Assembly: GCA_009792885.1 (NCBI GenBank)
Contig: WMCF01000111.1
Coordinates: 34,612 to 98,611, forward strand
Origin: Eremophila alpestris peregrina
Taxonomy: Eukaryota > Chordata > Aves > Passeriformes > Alaudidae
Length of the DNA: 64,000 nucleotides
Reading direction: 5' to 3'
The notes beneath the pieces were generated by a model, which searched no databases, was not told the origin of the DNA, and saw nothing but the letters and a program-made list of their open reading frames with translations. Of the stretch, positions 1 to 11,639 are shown piece by piece (positions within the stretch are counted from its first letter, which is position 1; each line of letters starts with the position of its first letter). The position numbers were made by a program, and so were the translations under genes.

Positions 1-453
1 AGGCAGAAAAGCAGAATCTGACCCTCCTACAATGGCACCTGAACTTTTATCATCTAAACTACGTTAACAATGTTTTTCTCTAAGTACCAATAACTATGAC
101 CCATGTCAGACACTGAAATCTCACCACAACCCAATCAAGAAAAGGCCACCACCTCTGCAAAGATGGAGGGGAAGAAGAAGCAGGAAAAGGACAAAAGCAC
201 ACCCTGATTCCTCCATCCTTGCCCCATTCTATCTGTATAGTAAAATCTAAAAATTCAATTTTTTCACCCTGTGAGCTAACAAAAATCACACCAATCAAAC
301 CCACGTGGATTTCTTTTCCTCTTTCAAGCGTGGCAGTGTTTTCCAGGGAGTTAAATCAAAGGAATAGGTATTTTTGGCTCTTTTGGCTCTGTCCCAAGAC
401 CCTCGGGGTCCCGAGCACCCAGGGACCCCCAAAGGGGTAACCTGGTTTCCCAC
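1..453. repeat. Left copy of a near-identical 453-bp repeat
   Basis: This block is repeated at 5879-6330 in direct orientation with only about ten differences by eye (about 98% identity). It ends at the shared sequence GTAACCTGGTTTCCCAC. Because it begins at base 1 the left end may lie outside the window. I do not recognise it as CR1. It encodes nothing I can identify. It is either a recent duplication or a young dispersed repeat. Confidence 0.85.
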
Positions 454-1120
454 GAGGCTTTCTGAGAAGGGAATTTTGAGTTGTTCCCGTGTTGGAGCTC
501 TGGCACTTGGGGAGGGATGGGAGAGGACTCAGTGCTGCAGGAAGGAGTCAGACAGAACCTGAAATCCTGTGGGGTGGCGACGGACACACACAAGGTCCCA
601 ATTCCTGCTGGGCACCTTATTCCGGAGCGGGAGGCCCCTGCAGGTGTGGAAACCCCCAGGAAAGGACCCCAGGAAATGCCGGGGGAAGCAGGAGAGGCTG
701 AGGATGCTCAGCTCCCCGCCCTCCCCAGCGCCACCACCCTGCAGGGGGACAGGGCTGTCCCTCCGAGGGTGGCCGAGGGTCACTCTGGACACAGACGTGC
801 TCTGTTTGGAGCAGAGGGGGAGATGATTTCCCCACAGCCCCTGCCGTGACTCAGGAGTTTGTGCTCTGTGACGGGTGAGTCAATGGGAGCGGGAAAAGCC
901 TGGCTATTTTTAGCATCGCTGACATTTTGGGGGGTTTAACCCCTCTCCCTCCTCTCACAGAGGCAGCTCAGCGGTGCCTTGCTCGGAGAAGGAATAAAAG
1001 ACCCTTCCCCAGGCAAAGAGGTGGCAGCCCCGTGGGATGAGGAGATGAGGGCAGCAGGGTCACGGTGAGCAGGAGGAGGCTGCCAAGAGCCACAGACACA
1101 AAGCAAAAATCCAGGCACAG
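454..1120. other. Non-genic stretch with AP-1/MEF2 motif cluster
   Basis: No gene is visible. The right half carries TGACTCA at 847-853, TGAGTCA at 876-882 and a consensus MEF2 site CTATTTTTAG at 904-913. The rest is GC-rich unique sequence. Confidence 0.4.
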
Positions 1121-1590
1121 AGAGAATCCCAGAATTGTTTAGGTTGGAAAAACCCTCCAGGATAATCGAGTCCAACCATTCCCCCAGCACTGCCAAGGCC
1201 ACCACTGACCCACGTCCCCAAGTGCCACATCCACAGGGCTGTTAAATCCCTCCAGTGATGGACACTCCAGCACTGTCCTGGGAATCTGTTCCAATGCTTG
1301 ACCACTCCTTTGGGGTGGAAATATCCCCAGATATCCCCAATCTAAACCCCCTCTGGCCCAGCCTGAGGCTGTTCCCTCTCCTCCTGTCCCTGTTCCCTGT
1401 CCCAGAGCCCGACCCCCCCGGCTGTCCCCTCCTGGCAGGGACTTGTGCAGAGCCACAAGGGCCCCCTGAGCCTCCTTTGCTCCAGGCTCAGCCCCTTCCC
1501 AGCTCCCTCAGCCTCTCCTGGGGCTCCAGCCCCTTCCCCAGCTCTGCTCCCTTCCCTGGACTCTCTCCAGCCCCCCCAGATGTTTTTCCC
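1121..1590 (-). mobile_element. CR1 LINE 3' fragment
   Basis: Read on the minus strand this is the typical avian CR1 3' end: the 'dominant' side holds the reverse complement of the tail (AATCCCAGAATTGTTTAGGT), then 'ccaagtgccacatccaca' and the 'ggctgttccctctcctcctg' block. It is 5'-truncated, as is usual for CR1, and has no intact reverse-transcriptase frame. Confidence 0.85.
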
Positions 1591-3264
1591 AAGCTCTGCC
1601 TGTCCCTTCTCTGAGCACTCAGAGCTCTCTCTGCACCAGGGTGATCCCCCCTGCTCTAAATGCACGTGGATCGAGTTTTAAAGCTCCTCACCAAGTCACA
1701 GACAGCTTTTTCCAGAGTTTTCTTCCCTCCTGGGTCTCAGGGCCGTGTGGCACCAGAGCACAGCACGATGGCCATGTCCCCTGAACCTCCTGGGACCTGC
1801 AAAGTGACATTGTGGGATTTCTCCAGCTTCCAGCTGGGCCCTGGGGCAGCATTTCCTCTCCTTGTGTCCAGGGAAGCCACATTTTGGGTGCTCCTGTCCT
1901 TAGCAGGGAGTTTGAACCTTCATCATCTCCTCCTGGGATAAGCAGCCTCTTCCCAGGGATGTTTTTCCTTCCCACGGCTCACCCAAAAAAATCAGCCCCC
2001 ATCTCCCCCTCCCCACCATCCCACCTTCCTGCTGGAGATGAATTTCCTGTCCTACCATGCAGATTTAGCTACTTTCATGACAGTTAATCCATCCTCAGCG
2101 TGGAAAATTCCCTGGTTTCTTTTGGTTTAGCAAAATATTAATGTGTTTGGGGGCTTTTATGGTTTGCATTTTTGGGGAGCTTGGTTTTTTCAGGGTTTAG
2201 GAGTTTTTTGGGGGTTTTTGTTGTTTATTCAGGGATGTTTTTTGTTCTTTTGTTATGGTTTTTGTTTGTTTGGGTTTTTAGGGATTTGGGTGTTTGGTTT
2301 TGGTTTTGGTTTTTTGTGGAATCATGAACACAAGCACCTCTGGATTACAACAATTTAAATTTTCACAGCTTTCTGCTCCCTCTGTTGCATTCCTGGGACA
2401 CAGTGGGAGCACTGAACGTTTTAGGGATGAAAATCAACATGAATTTTTGGGCTGGATGATCTTAAAGGTCTTTCCAACCTCAACAATTCCCTCAGCAGTG
2501 GGCAGGGATAGGTGGAAAAGAGCCAGTCTGACAGCCTGGTTTATATTCCCTCAATACACTCCCAAATCTGTGCCATTCACAGCAGATCCTGATGGATTTC
2601 TGCTCCATGAACTTGCAAAGTTTCCCCTCAAACACTGAACATCGACAGCAGGGATCTCTCCAGGCCATCAGCCACTGCTTGAGGAAGGAATTTCTTCCTT
2701 TTATCCCTTATTTTTTACCTTCACCTGCTTCCTGATGGATATTTTTTGGTGCTAGAAACTGAAAAAAAAAGGAGACAGCTCCACATCTGTGTGTCATTTG
2801 GTGTCTCTGTTCCTGTCTGAGGCGCTGCCCCAAAGCCACCAACGCTCCTGGGAATGTCTGAGCAATTTGTCAGCACAAATTAATTTTTAAAAAAACCCCA
2901 AAATGATCCAGGAAAAAAGCTGGGAATACACAGGCAGATCCCAGGGCAGCCCCTGTCAGCAGCACAGGTGAGATGAACAGGGGATTGCTCCCAGCTCAGA
3001 CAAATTAATCAGGAATGCTGTGCCAGGGCTGGGTTCTGTCCCAAACAGATGAAGTGCAAGCTGGGAACACGTGCCAGGCTCCTCTGGAGCTTGTTTCACA
3101 AGTGCTTCCCATTCCACATGCACGCCTGAGGAATTCTGCTTCCCCCAGCTCCAGGGATGAGAGGAGAGAGCAGGTGGTGCTGCAGCCTTCTCCTCTGGCA
3201 AATCCTTGCACAAAGCACCAGGAATCCTTGCCTGGATTTAGGCCACAGATTCTGGACAACCCAT
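1591..3264. other. Intergenic, no gene seen
   Basis: Only non-coding sequence is visible. A T/G-rich low-complexity tract occupies about 2140-2320. A scrap resembling the CR1 3' end ('tggatgatcttaaaggtctt') lies near 2453-2480 on the plus strand. Nothing else is supported. Confidence 0.5.
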
Positions 3265-3467
3265 TCTGGGTTGTGAAGAATTTTCCTTCTTTTTTTTTCC
3301 CTCTGCATGGCATCAGAGCCAGGGAATGGATGGAGGAGGATGAGCCTGGAGAGGAAGGAGGCTGAATCCCTCAGTGGCAGAGTTCAGAGAGGTGGGAATG
3401 GGGGAATTGGCCACACAGCCTGAAGGAAAGGAAGCCAGGGAGATGGTGGCTGGGGCAGGACTGGAGG
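3265..3467. repeat. Left copy of a second dispersed repeat pair
   Basis: The stretch around 'gatgagcctggagaggaagg' and 'cacacagcctgaaggaaagg' recurs at 7438-7620 in the same orientation with small indels (roughly 90% identity by eye). It is not recognisably CR1. It lies in the same relative order as the 1-453 / 5879-6330 pair. Confidence 0.75.
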
Positions 3468-3500
3468 AATTTGCTGTGTTCCTTTGGAAATAAATGCTGG

Positions 3501-3595
3501 AGGTTGGGAAAGAACCTCTGAGGGTCATCAAACCCAACCATGAACCCAGCCACCCCCACCTTCACCATGAAACCACCCAAACCATGCAGGAGCTT
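3501..3595 (-). mobile_element. CR1 LINE 3' scrap
   Basis: It begins 'aggttgggaaagaacctctg' and continues 'catcaaacccaaccatgaac', which is the reverse complement of the CR1 end. It is short and divergent. Confidence 0.5.
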
Positions 3596-3957
3596 GTTTT
3601 CTCTCCTGCAAATCATTGACAAAGCTGCTTTTCCCTTTCTCCCTGCTCCCACACCACCCTTCTCCACCTCTCCCCTTCCCTCACAGGGCTGTGCCCCTGA
3701 GGTTTCATCCCCCACCTTCTCCCTGGTGGGAGAAGAGGGAAAATTTCCAAAGAAAAGGTTGGGTGTTTTTTTTTCCCAAGGGTTCCCCAGGAGCAGTGGG
3801 ATGGAAGCAGTGAAAACCAGACAGGAGCAGGGTTAGGGCAGAAGGGACAAGGCCAGCAGCTTTCTGTCCCCAAAGGGACACAGCCCCACGTCCTGGGGAG
3901 CCCCATCAGTCCATGAGATGCTCTGCAGAGCTCAGCTGAGCAAAGTCACAAAGCCTG

Positions 3958-4256
3958 TACCTAAAGGGGATAAAAGAGAGCTGCAGAGGGACTTTGGATG
4001 TGGGGGAATGGCTTCAAACTGCCAGAGGGCAGGGTTAGATGGGATTGGGAAGGAATTGCTCCCTGTGAGGGTGGGGAGGCCCTGGCACAGGGTGCCCAGA
4101 GCAGCTGTGGCTGCCCCTGGATCCCTGGCAGTGTCCAAGGCCAGGCTGGACAGGGCTTGGAGCAGCCTGGGATAGTGGAAGTTATCCCTGCCTGTGGCAG
4201 AGGGGTGACTGGATGAGTTTTAAGGTCCCTTCCAACCCAAACCATTCTGTGATCAG
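3958..4256 (+). mobile_element. CR1 LINE 3' end
   Basis: CR1 consensus blocks appear in order: 'agagctgcagagggactttg', 'ctgtgagggtggggaggccc', 'gcccctggatccctggcagt' and the tail 'caacccaaaccattctgtga'. The element is 5'-truncated. Confidence 0.9.
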
Positions 4257-5878
4257 TTGTGATGATGATTTTCAGGATGTTTGGGGCAATGGGGTTTATA
4301 TCAGTCACAGGGTGTTGTAGAAAAGCACAGGGCTGGAGATATCTCAGCAAAGACATCATGGTTTGTTTTTTGTCTTTTTTTTTCACGCTTGCTTTCTGAC
4401 TCTGGGTTTTCTGACCATTTCTGGTCACTGGCAGCAGCTCTGAGATTGGTCATGAACAGGAGCAAAATGGTCCTTTTTGGGCAGGTCCCACCTCCAGTCC
4501 CCTGGGTTGGTCACTGAGTCCTCACAGGTTTCTTTAGCCCCAGTGACAGCTCTGCTGAGCTCTGGAGTGCTCCTCCCTCCCCATCCTCCAGTTCTCTGTA
4601 TCTTCTGAGTGGAAATAACACAAAACTGAGGAGCAGGGAGGAGCTGTCACCACCCCACTCCACGAGGGCAGGACAGAGAGGATGTTTTTCCCCTTGAGGA
4701 GGGTTTATCCAAGCTGCACACACACACACACACAACACAACACAAGCGTTTTCTCACCAAGCCCTTGGGATTTTGGCACTCCCTCCCACTCTCCTGCTCG
4801 TGCACAGCCCCGCTTTCCAGCTGAAGGAGCTTCTCTGGAGGAGATGTGGCTGAATCTCCTCGCTGTTTTGTTTTCAGCAGAGCTGCTGGGCACTTTCCAG
4901 GCTGGTTATGAGCAAATGGAAAGCAGAAGGAAACCAAATCCCTGCCTCATTCATCCATCATCCATCCCTGCCCTCGCCGTGTCCCTCGTGCTTCCAGCTC
5001 GTCCCGTGGCCATCTCCAGCTCCACATGCAAAGCCCTCCATCAAACCAAGAGCTTTGCAGCCTCTGCCTCCATTTCAAAAGCCTCTTTTCTTTCCTTTTG
5101 CCAAAGATCTGGAGGGATGGGAGAAGTGTTCAAAGCCCCGAGTTGGTTCTGAAGTCCAAAGCTGGGAGAGCAAAAAGGGGTTTGTTTTCTATGACAAGCA
5201 GAGAGAGAGAGAGCCCAGGAAGCTGCGAGGGCAACACCTCCCTGCAAATCGGGTCATTTATTTAGCCAGGGGAAAAAAAAGCCTCCCCAAGGTTCAGAGC
5301 AGAAATCAAAGAGTATTTGAAGGACGAGGGGAAGCCAAGCCCTGGCTTTGCCATCCCTGCCCTCCTGCTGGATCCCCACAGCCCAGGCACACCAGGAAAA
5401 CATTTCACTCTTTACACACCAAACCTTTCTGAGGGGACCTGGGTCAGCTGCCACACTAAACTCCAAATATTTTCCAAGCTGGCAAATGAGAAAAAAAAAC
5501 CTTCAGTGTGTCTGTGCCTGGCTCTGTAGCCAACGTACACAGAGTGATGAAGCCCCTGGCACACATCTTGCAGGAGCTAATTATAGAATTTGGAAGCCAA
5601 TGTGAGAGTGTTTTCTTTAGATGTGAGGTGCAGATGTAATGACTTCTCCGGAGATGCCAGCCGCAGATGACGCAGGGTGCCCTTATGTAATCACCTTCAT
5701 TATGCAGCCCTGGAAGTTTTTCCCTCCCTGGCCTCTCAGGTTTTCTGGGGATTTTTGCACCCTGAGAGTTGATGATGGAGTTCCAAGGAGAACTGGAGGC
5801 TGTGCAGTTGTTTTGCAGAGTTGTTTATTATTTTCTTATCTCTAAAAGTTCTCTCAGCCCAGTGTGATGTTCCCAGGA
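4257..5878. other. Intergenic; CA microsatellite and a candidate conserved element
   Basis: No gene is visible. A (CA)n microsatellite with CAACA interruptions lies at about 4717-4744. An island at 5575-5705 stands out as possibly regulatory: it is AT-richer, contains CpG, and includes GATGACGCAG and CTTATGTAATCACC. The remainder is unremarkable. Confidence 0.4.
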
Positions 5879-6330
5879 AGGCAGAAAAGCAGAATCTGAC
5901 CCTCCTACAATGGCACCTGAACTTTTATCATCTAAACTACGTTAACAATGTTTTTCTCTAAGTACCAATAACTGACCCATGTCAGACAGTGAAATCTCAC
6001 CACAACCCAATCAAGAAAAGGCCACCACCTCTGCAAAGATGGAGGGGAAGAAGAAGCAGGAAAAGGACAAAAAGCACACCCTGATTCCTCCATCTTTGCC
6101 CCATTCTATCTGTATAGTAAAATCTAAAAATTCTATTTTTTCCCCCTGTGAGCTAACAAAAATCACACCAATCAAACCCACATGGATTTCTTTTCCTCTT
6201 TCAAGCGTGGCAGTGTTTTCCAGGGAGTTAAATCAAAGGAACTGGTATTTTTGGCTCTTTTGGCTCTGTCCCAAGACCCTCGGGGTCCCGAGCCTCCAGG
6301 GACCCCCAAAGGGGTAACCTGGTTTCCCAC
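5879..6330. repeat. Right copy of the 453-bp near-identical repeat
   Basis: This is a direct copy of 1-453, offset by 5878 bp. Differences are scattered substitutions and single-base indels. After the shared end the two flanks diverge at once, which gives a clean right breakpoint. Confidence 0.85.
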
Positions 6331-6869
6331 ACTGGCCCATCCCCTCAGCTCCTTCTTTTTAATCCTTGTCCCAAACTCTCTTTGGCTCGTTCAGAAGGTG
6401 ATGGGGTGCACAGGGAGTGGGAGCACAAGGGCAGCTCCAGAGAAATCCCATTCCTGGCTTTCCCCATCCATCATTGCTCCGTGAAGGAGCAGAAGGAGTT
6501 GATGGCTGTGCACTGGCAGGGCTGGCAAAAGGCCCCTCTTCACCTGGTGGACTGGAAGGGGGTCACATTGGAGCCAGGTTTCCCCCATCCCTGGCATCTC
6601 CTGTGGCTTGGAGCAGGAGCCAACTGCTCCATCCTCCTGCCGTGGAGGAGCAGCTGCATGGAATTCCCTCCCAAAAATGGGCTGGGGGATGCTGGGGATG
6701 CAGGGAAACTGCAGAGCAAAGCTGGTTTGTCCCTGGGTCACAAATGCTTGAGGTGCTCCAAGAGTTGTTCCAGGATGCAGGAGGATCTGCCAGGTGATCC
6801 ACAAAGTCATTCCTGACAGGGCACAATCACAGTGTGATCACAGCCAAAAAATGCTTCCAGTACAAGGGG
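6331..6869. other. Intergenic, no gene seen
   Basis: Unique sequence with overlapping open frames on both strands. None has recognisable domain content. Confidence 0.4.
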
Positions 6870-7095
6870 GATTTTTGCCTGTGGATCCTTCCTGAGGTTT
6901 TCCCTTTTGCTTGTGGATCCTCTCTGTGGTTTTTTCTTTTGCCGGTGAATCCTCTCTGAGGTTTTCCTTTTTGCCTTGGATCCTTTCTGAGGTTTTCCCT
7001 TTTGCCAGTGAATCCATTCTGAGGTTTTCCCTTTTGCCTTGGATCTTTTCTGAGGTTTTTCCTTTTGCCAGTGGATCCTCTCTGAGGTTTTCCAT
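6870..7095. repeat. Minisatellite, 31-32 bp unit, about 7 copies
   Basis: The unit reads approximately GAGGTTTTCCCTTTTGCC followed by a variable GTGGATCCTTTCT part. Successive GAGG positions (6894, 6926, 6958, 6989, 7021, 7052, 7084) are 31-32 bp apart. The array opens long but meaningless minus-strand frames of repeating Lys/Arg-rich peptide. Confidence 0.85.
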
Positions 7096-7437
7096 GTTGT
7101 CCCACTGCCCACAGGCCCCTCAAGCCCAAGCCATGGGTGTCTCCATGAGGCTTCCCCCACCACCAGTGCTGCTTGGGTGGGACACAATCCCCTGCCAGAA
7201 CCAGTAAAACCCTGCCTTGGCCACAAAAAATTCAGGGAAAAGGGTCAGTGAGCAGCCTGGAGGCATCACCCTGTACAGCCAGCACTTACTGAGGCTGTGC
7301 ATCTTTGTGCTCCCACTCCCTTCCCTCCCTCTTCCCGGCCAAACCTGGATCCTTCCTTGCTGTTTTTAAGGATTAATGTGTGATGCAGAGGGGTGATTCC
7401 TAGTTCTGGGCCATGCTGATGCCACCAAAGTTGCAAA

Positions 7438-7620
7438 TCTGGGTTGTGAGGACTTTTCCTTCTTTTTTTTCTCTGCATGGATTGAGGAAGATGAGCCTGG
7501 AGAGGAAGGAGGCTGAATCCCTCAGTGGCAGAGTTCAGAGAGTTGGGGAATGGGGGAATTTGGCCACACAGCCTGAAGAAAAGGAAGCCAGGGAGATGGT
7601 GGCTGGGGCAGAACTGGAGG
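7438..7620. repeat. Right copy of the second repeat pair
   Basis: Direct copy of 3265-3467 with a roughly 20-bp deletion after 'ctctgcatgg' and scattered changes. Confidence 0.75.
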
Positions 7621-8397
7621 CAAAACCATTGGTTCAGCCACTGGGGAAACTGGTTTGCAGTCCTGGGTCAGCGTGAGTGACTGGGAAGGAATTTGTCCTC
7701 AGGGCAGGGAATACCCACATTCCTCAGAGGACAAAGAGCCATGGGGGAGGCAGTACCTGGGGGATGTGTTTGTGGCACTCAGGTCATTTATTAACGGCAA
7801 ATTCCAAATTCCCAGGAGTCCAGGGCCATGGGATGGCCGTGGATTCAGGTGGCATTTCAGCCCATGCCCGTTTCCAGTCAGCCAAACCCCTCCCTGTGGT
7901 CCATGGACTGTGTCAGCTGGAAAGGGACTGTCAGCCTTGAGTCCTACCCAGAGAGGCCTGGGAGCCACCACTGGGGTGCTCCAGGATTGCTGCTCAGTGT
8001 TCCACTGCCCCTCCAGAAGATCTTTCCCAAGACTTTTCATGCTTCTGCTTCTGCTGAAGCCGCTCAGCCACCAATTCTTCCCCAGATCAGAGGCTGGCCA
8101 TGATGGAGATGGATGGGACATGAGCACACACAACTTTTAGTCCTGAGCCTGATGTTCCTCCCTGACAAAAAAACCTCCCACCCTGAGCCAGGAGGACTGT
8201 GACAAATCCTTAATTCCTGATATGGACAGAAAGGGCCCTTCCAAACAGGATCCTTGAACACCTGCTGGTTCCAGTGGAAGTCTGGCCCTCCTGCCTGGTT
8301 TGCTCCAGTTGATTTTTACTAGGCCTGGCCTGATGCTTTGGGACTGTGAATGGGAGGTTTGTTTCCTTCATTCTGGATAATCACCCAACAATGCTTA
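7621..8397. other. Intergenic, no gene seen
   Basis: Unique non-coding sequence. No repeats, splice signals or protein domains are recognised. Confidence 0.4.
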
Positions 8398-8645
8398 AGG
8401 AACGGTTTTAGACTAAAAGATGAAAGATTTAGAGTAAATATTAGGAAGGAATTCTTCCCTGTGAGGGTGGGGAGGCCCTGGCACAGGGTGCCCAGAGAAG
8501 CTGTGGCTGCCCCTGGATCCCTGGAAGTGTCCAAAGCCAGATTGGATGGGGCTTGGAGTAACCTGGGATAGTGGAAGGTGTCCCTGCCCATGGCAGGGGA
8601 TGATCTTTAAGGTCCCTTCCAATCCAAACCCATTCCATGATGACT
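8398..8645 (+). mobile_element. CR1 LINE 3' end
   Basis: It runs from 'agagtaaatattaggaagga' through 'ggccctggcacagggtgccc' to the tail 'ccaatccaaacccattccat'. It is about 85% similar by eye to the copy at 3958-4256 but not specifically paired with it. Confidence 0.9.
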
Positions 8646-11389
8646 CTGATTCCACAATTCTCTGCTCTAGACACTACTTGGGAAACCTGAGAATTACCCT
8701 CCTCCCCCCAGAGCTGACCCAAATCCCAGGGCCAGGACCCCCAGCACCCACTCTGACCTTCCAGCAGCCACAGGTGGAGGTGCAGGAGCCTCTCCTGAGT
8801 GATGGGAAGGGCTGGCCCCTGCCCCAGGCTGTGCCCTGCCAGCCTTTGCCTGCCCTGTGCTGCTACAGCTTTTACCAGCAGGGATGGTTTTTTTCCCAGA
8901 ATAGGAATCCATCCCTCTGGATGACACAAACCAGAGTCTTTTGGCTCGTTCCTGCTGGCTCAAGCTGAGCAGGCAGATGTCATGGATTGGATAAGGGAAG
9001 TGTCCCCAGTCACAGCAGCTGCCATCAACCCAGCTTTGGGGGTCAGCCCAGCCTCAGCACCCCCTGTCACCCCCTGTGGCAGCTTGGAGAGGGTCCTCCC
9101 CCATCCCCAGCTCTGTGTGGGTGTGAAGAGGTCTCACACAGGCTCAAATTATTCCTCAGTGAGCAGGAAGAGCCTCTCCCAGCACTTTAACTTCCAGACC
9201 TGTGCTGGTGAACCCCTAGGTGCAGAGAAGGTTTGTTTTGTCACACAACCAGCTTCTCCTTGCACAAAAAAAAAACTCTGGGTGTCATCCTGACGTTTCT
9301 CCTGGGAGCTCAGGCTGGGGATTTGATCAGCTCTCCCAGCAGAAAGGTTGGATTTCCTGGCATGGCAGAGTCCTGGCTCCCCTACCAGCCCCATCCTGCA
9401 CACGTTTGGCTGTGGTCCCTGTGATCCCTGCAGGGATCACTCACAACAAATCAGGCGAGGCAGCATCTCCCCACAAACACAGGGAAACCCTTGGATGTTC
9501 CACAGCTGAGCCTTTAAAGTGTTGTGGTGCTGGTTGGAAAGCTCAGAATTGTCTTTACCACCAAACCAGGCTGGCCTTGACATTGCCCAGCCAAGACATC
9601 CTGGGATGGAGATCTCACTTCACTCATGGCCTCAAAGTGTGTTCAACAGCCAGGGTACCCTTATTTAGGTTTTTTTTTTCTGCTCCTCAAGGCTTTAATA
9701 ATGATCTTCCCTCTAAACAAAGCAGTCTGGGTGAGGAGAGCAGGAAGGTTCTTGCTCTCATTGGGATGTCTTGTACCAAAAAGCAGCTCCCCAGAGCTTC
9801 CAAGGAAGAAATCCCAGTGCAGGGAGCTGCTGTCCCTGTTCCCATTCCCATCTCCACCTCTGCCTGAGCACATCAATGCTTTCCACCCCTGTTCCCTGGG
9901 GAATGTCCCAGGCCATTGGTGCTCCTTCAGACCTCACTGAAACTGGAGTTTTCCTCCTTCAGTGCAAAAAACACTGAACCAATCCTGCAGGTGCAGCCCA
10001 AGGACCTCAGAGAGCTCGGGGATCTTGCAATGAAACAGCTCCAGGAGGATGGAAATCACCCTGGCCAGGGGGCTGCCACTCCTGCAGGGAAAAGGGAAAA
10101 AGGAACAGAAGGATGTGGGAACGAAGTGTTTGGATTTTGGAAGAGTACATTTTTTCTTCCTTCAAGAGGCAGAAGGCTTTGGGTGGATGTTCAAAGCCCC
10201 CAGGACAGAGTGAGGCAGGGCAAGGGAAGGTTTTGTAGCTGGGTAAACCCAACCCTGTGTAGTCCAAGGCTGGAGGTCACCTCAGGTCTGGGGGACACAG
10301 TTTGACCATGGGGCCACCCAAAAAGGGCAGAGCAGAGAAGGATAAACCCCACAAAGGTCTGAGACCAAGTGGTTGTGTCCCATGGGGAGAGGGAAACACG
10401 ATGGCCTGGGTGCAGCTGGCTGTGCAGGAGCCCTGGCACAAAGGTGACAACTGGGTGTCTCTGCTGGCTCTCAGAGGTGATGGAGGGGCTCTGCTGGAGG
10501 AGAGCTGGGTGGGCACAGAGCTTCCTGGCCCAGCCACCTGAGCCCTGGGTTACAAACACGAGCTGGGGGTTCAAAAGTTGACTCTGTGCCAGGAGTGCGG
10601 GTTCCCCTGGATTTTCCAGCCTCCTCCAAAGCCTCTCCCATCATCATTTATTCATCTGTGGGAAGCACTGAGACATAACTCAGCTCCCAGAGGGGAGCAC
10701 AGCCTCCAGCAGCTGCAGTGGCAGGGAGCTGCCTGTGTCCTGTGGGACCTGGGCCTGCTGCAGCTCCCTCCTGGGGCAGCCACAGGCTCCTGTGCTGGAG
10801 CAGCTTCCCCAAATCCCACTGCTGGAAAGGGCTCACATCCCAGTACAGCTCCTGAGCCAGCTCTGCTTATTGCCAGCGATGGAAAGGGCTCCTTCCAAGG
10901 TGCACTCACATCCCCACACCAGCCTGTTTGTCAGAATTCCCCGCTTCTGGAGCTGAAAGGGCAAAATTAAGAGCTTGAATCTCCACAGGAAGGCATTTGG
11001 GTATAATTTCCACCTCCCCCCTGCACCCCAGCAGCGCGTTTAGCCCGGGTTTAAATGCACCTTTAACCCATATTTGATTCTTTCGGCATTATTGCTGTTT
11101 TACCGCTCTCGCTGTTGTTTTGCGAGGCCCCGACCGGCGGCTCCTTTTGATGCCCGAACATCCTGCCAACAGCAAATTCACTGGAGCAAATGGCTCTCAA
11201 TTAGCGGGGGCTTTGTGCGCCTTTCTCTCCCTCCTTCCACGGCTGCGAATAACCCGGAGTTAGCGCTGGGGCTTTTCCCGATGGGGAAGGGCTGATTGGG
11301 AAAGTGGGAAAAGGAGCTCTGGACCATCCTGCGCCACCAGGGCTCTGCTCTGAGTGATGGAGAGGAAGGAGGGCAGCGTCCAGCGCCAG
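8646..11389. other. Intergenic; candidate conserved island at the right end
   Basis: No gene is recognised. The segment 11035-11290 differs in composition from its surroundings (unique, CpG-containing, with AT-rich cores such as TTGATTCTTTCGGCATTATT and CTCAATTAGCG), so it is a candidate conserved non-coding element. Confidence 0.4.
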
Positions 11390-11560
11390 CTTTTGGAGCT
11401 GGGAGCAGCCTGGGATGGTGGAAGGTGTCGCTGCTCATGGCAGGGGTTGGAATGAGATGAGGTTTGAAGTCCCTTCCAATCCTTCCGTGATTCTGTGGAT
11501 GCGTCATCCCATTTATCCCATCCATCCCATTCATCCCATCCATCCCATTCTCTGCCCTAG
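11390..11560 (+). mobile_element. CR1 LINE 3' scrap with a CATCC-type microsatellite tail
   Basis: CR1 text 'gggagcagcctgggatggtg' and 'aagtcccttccaatccttcc' is followed directly at about 11506-11552 by a (CATCCCATTC)-like array, probably grown from the element's tail. Confidence 0.75.
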
Positions 11561-11639
11561 AAGGATGGGAAAGTTGAGAAGGGTCCCCTGATAGAAAGAT
11601 CCCCAAAAAAACTGAGTGAAAATGAGCTGTTTTGAGCAA

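Noticed and set aside
6807..7226. Lys/Arg-rich repeated frames on the minus strand
   Set aside because: All three frames are open over the 32-bp minisatellite. This is a repeat artefact.
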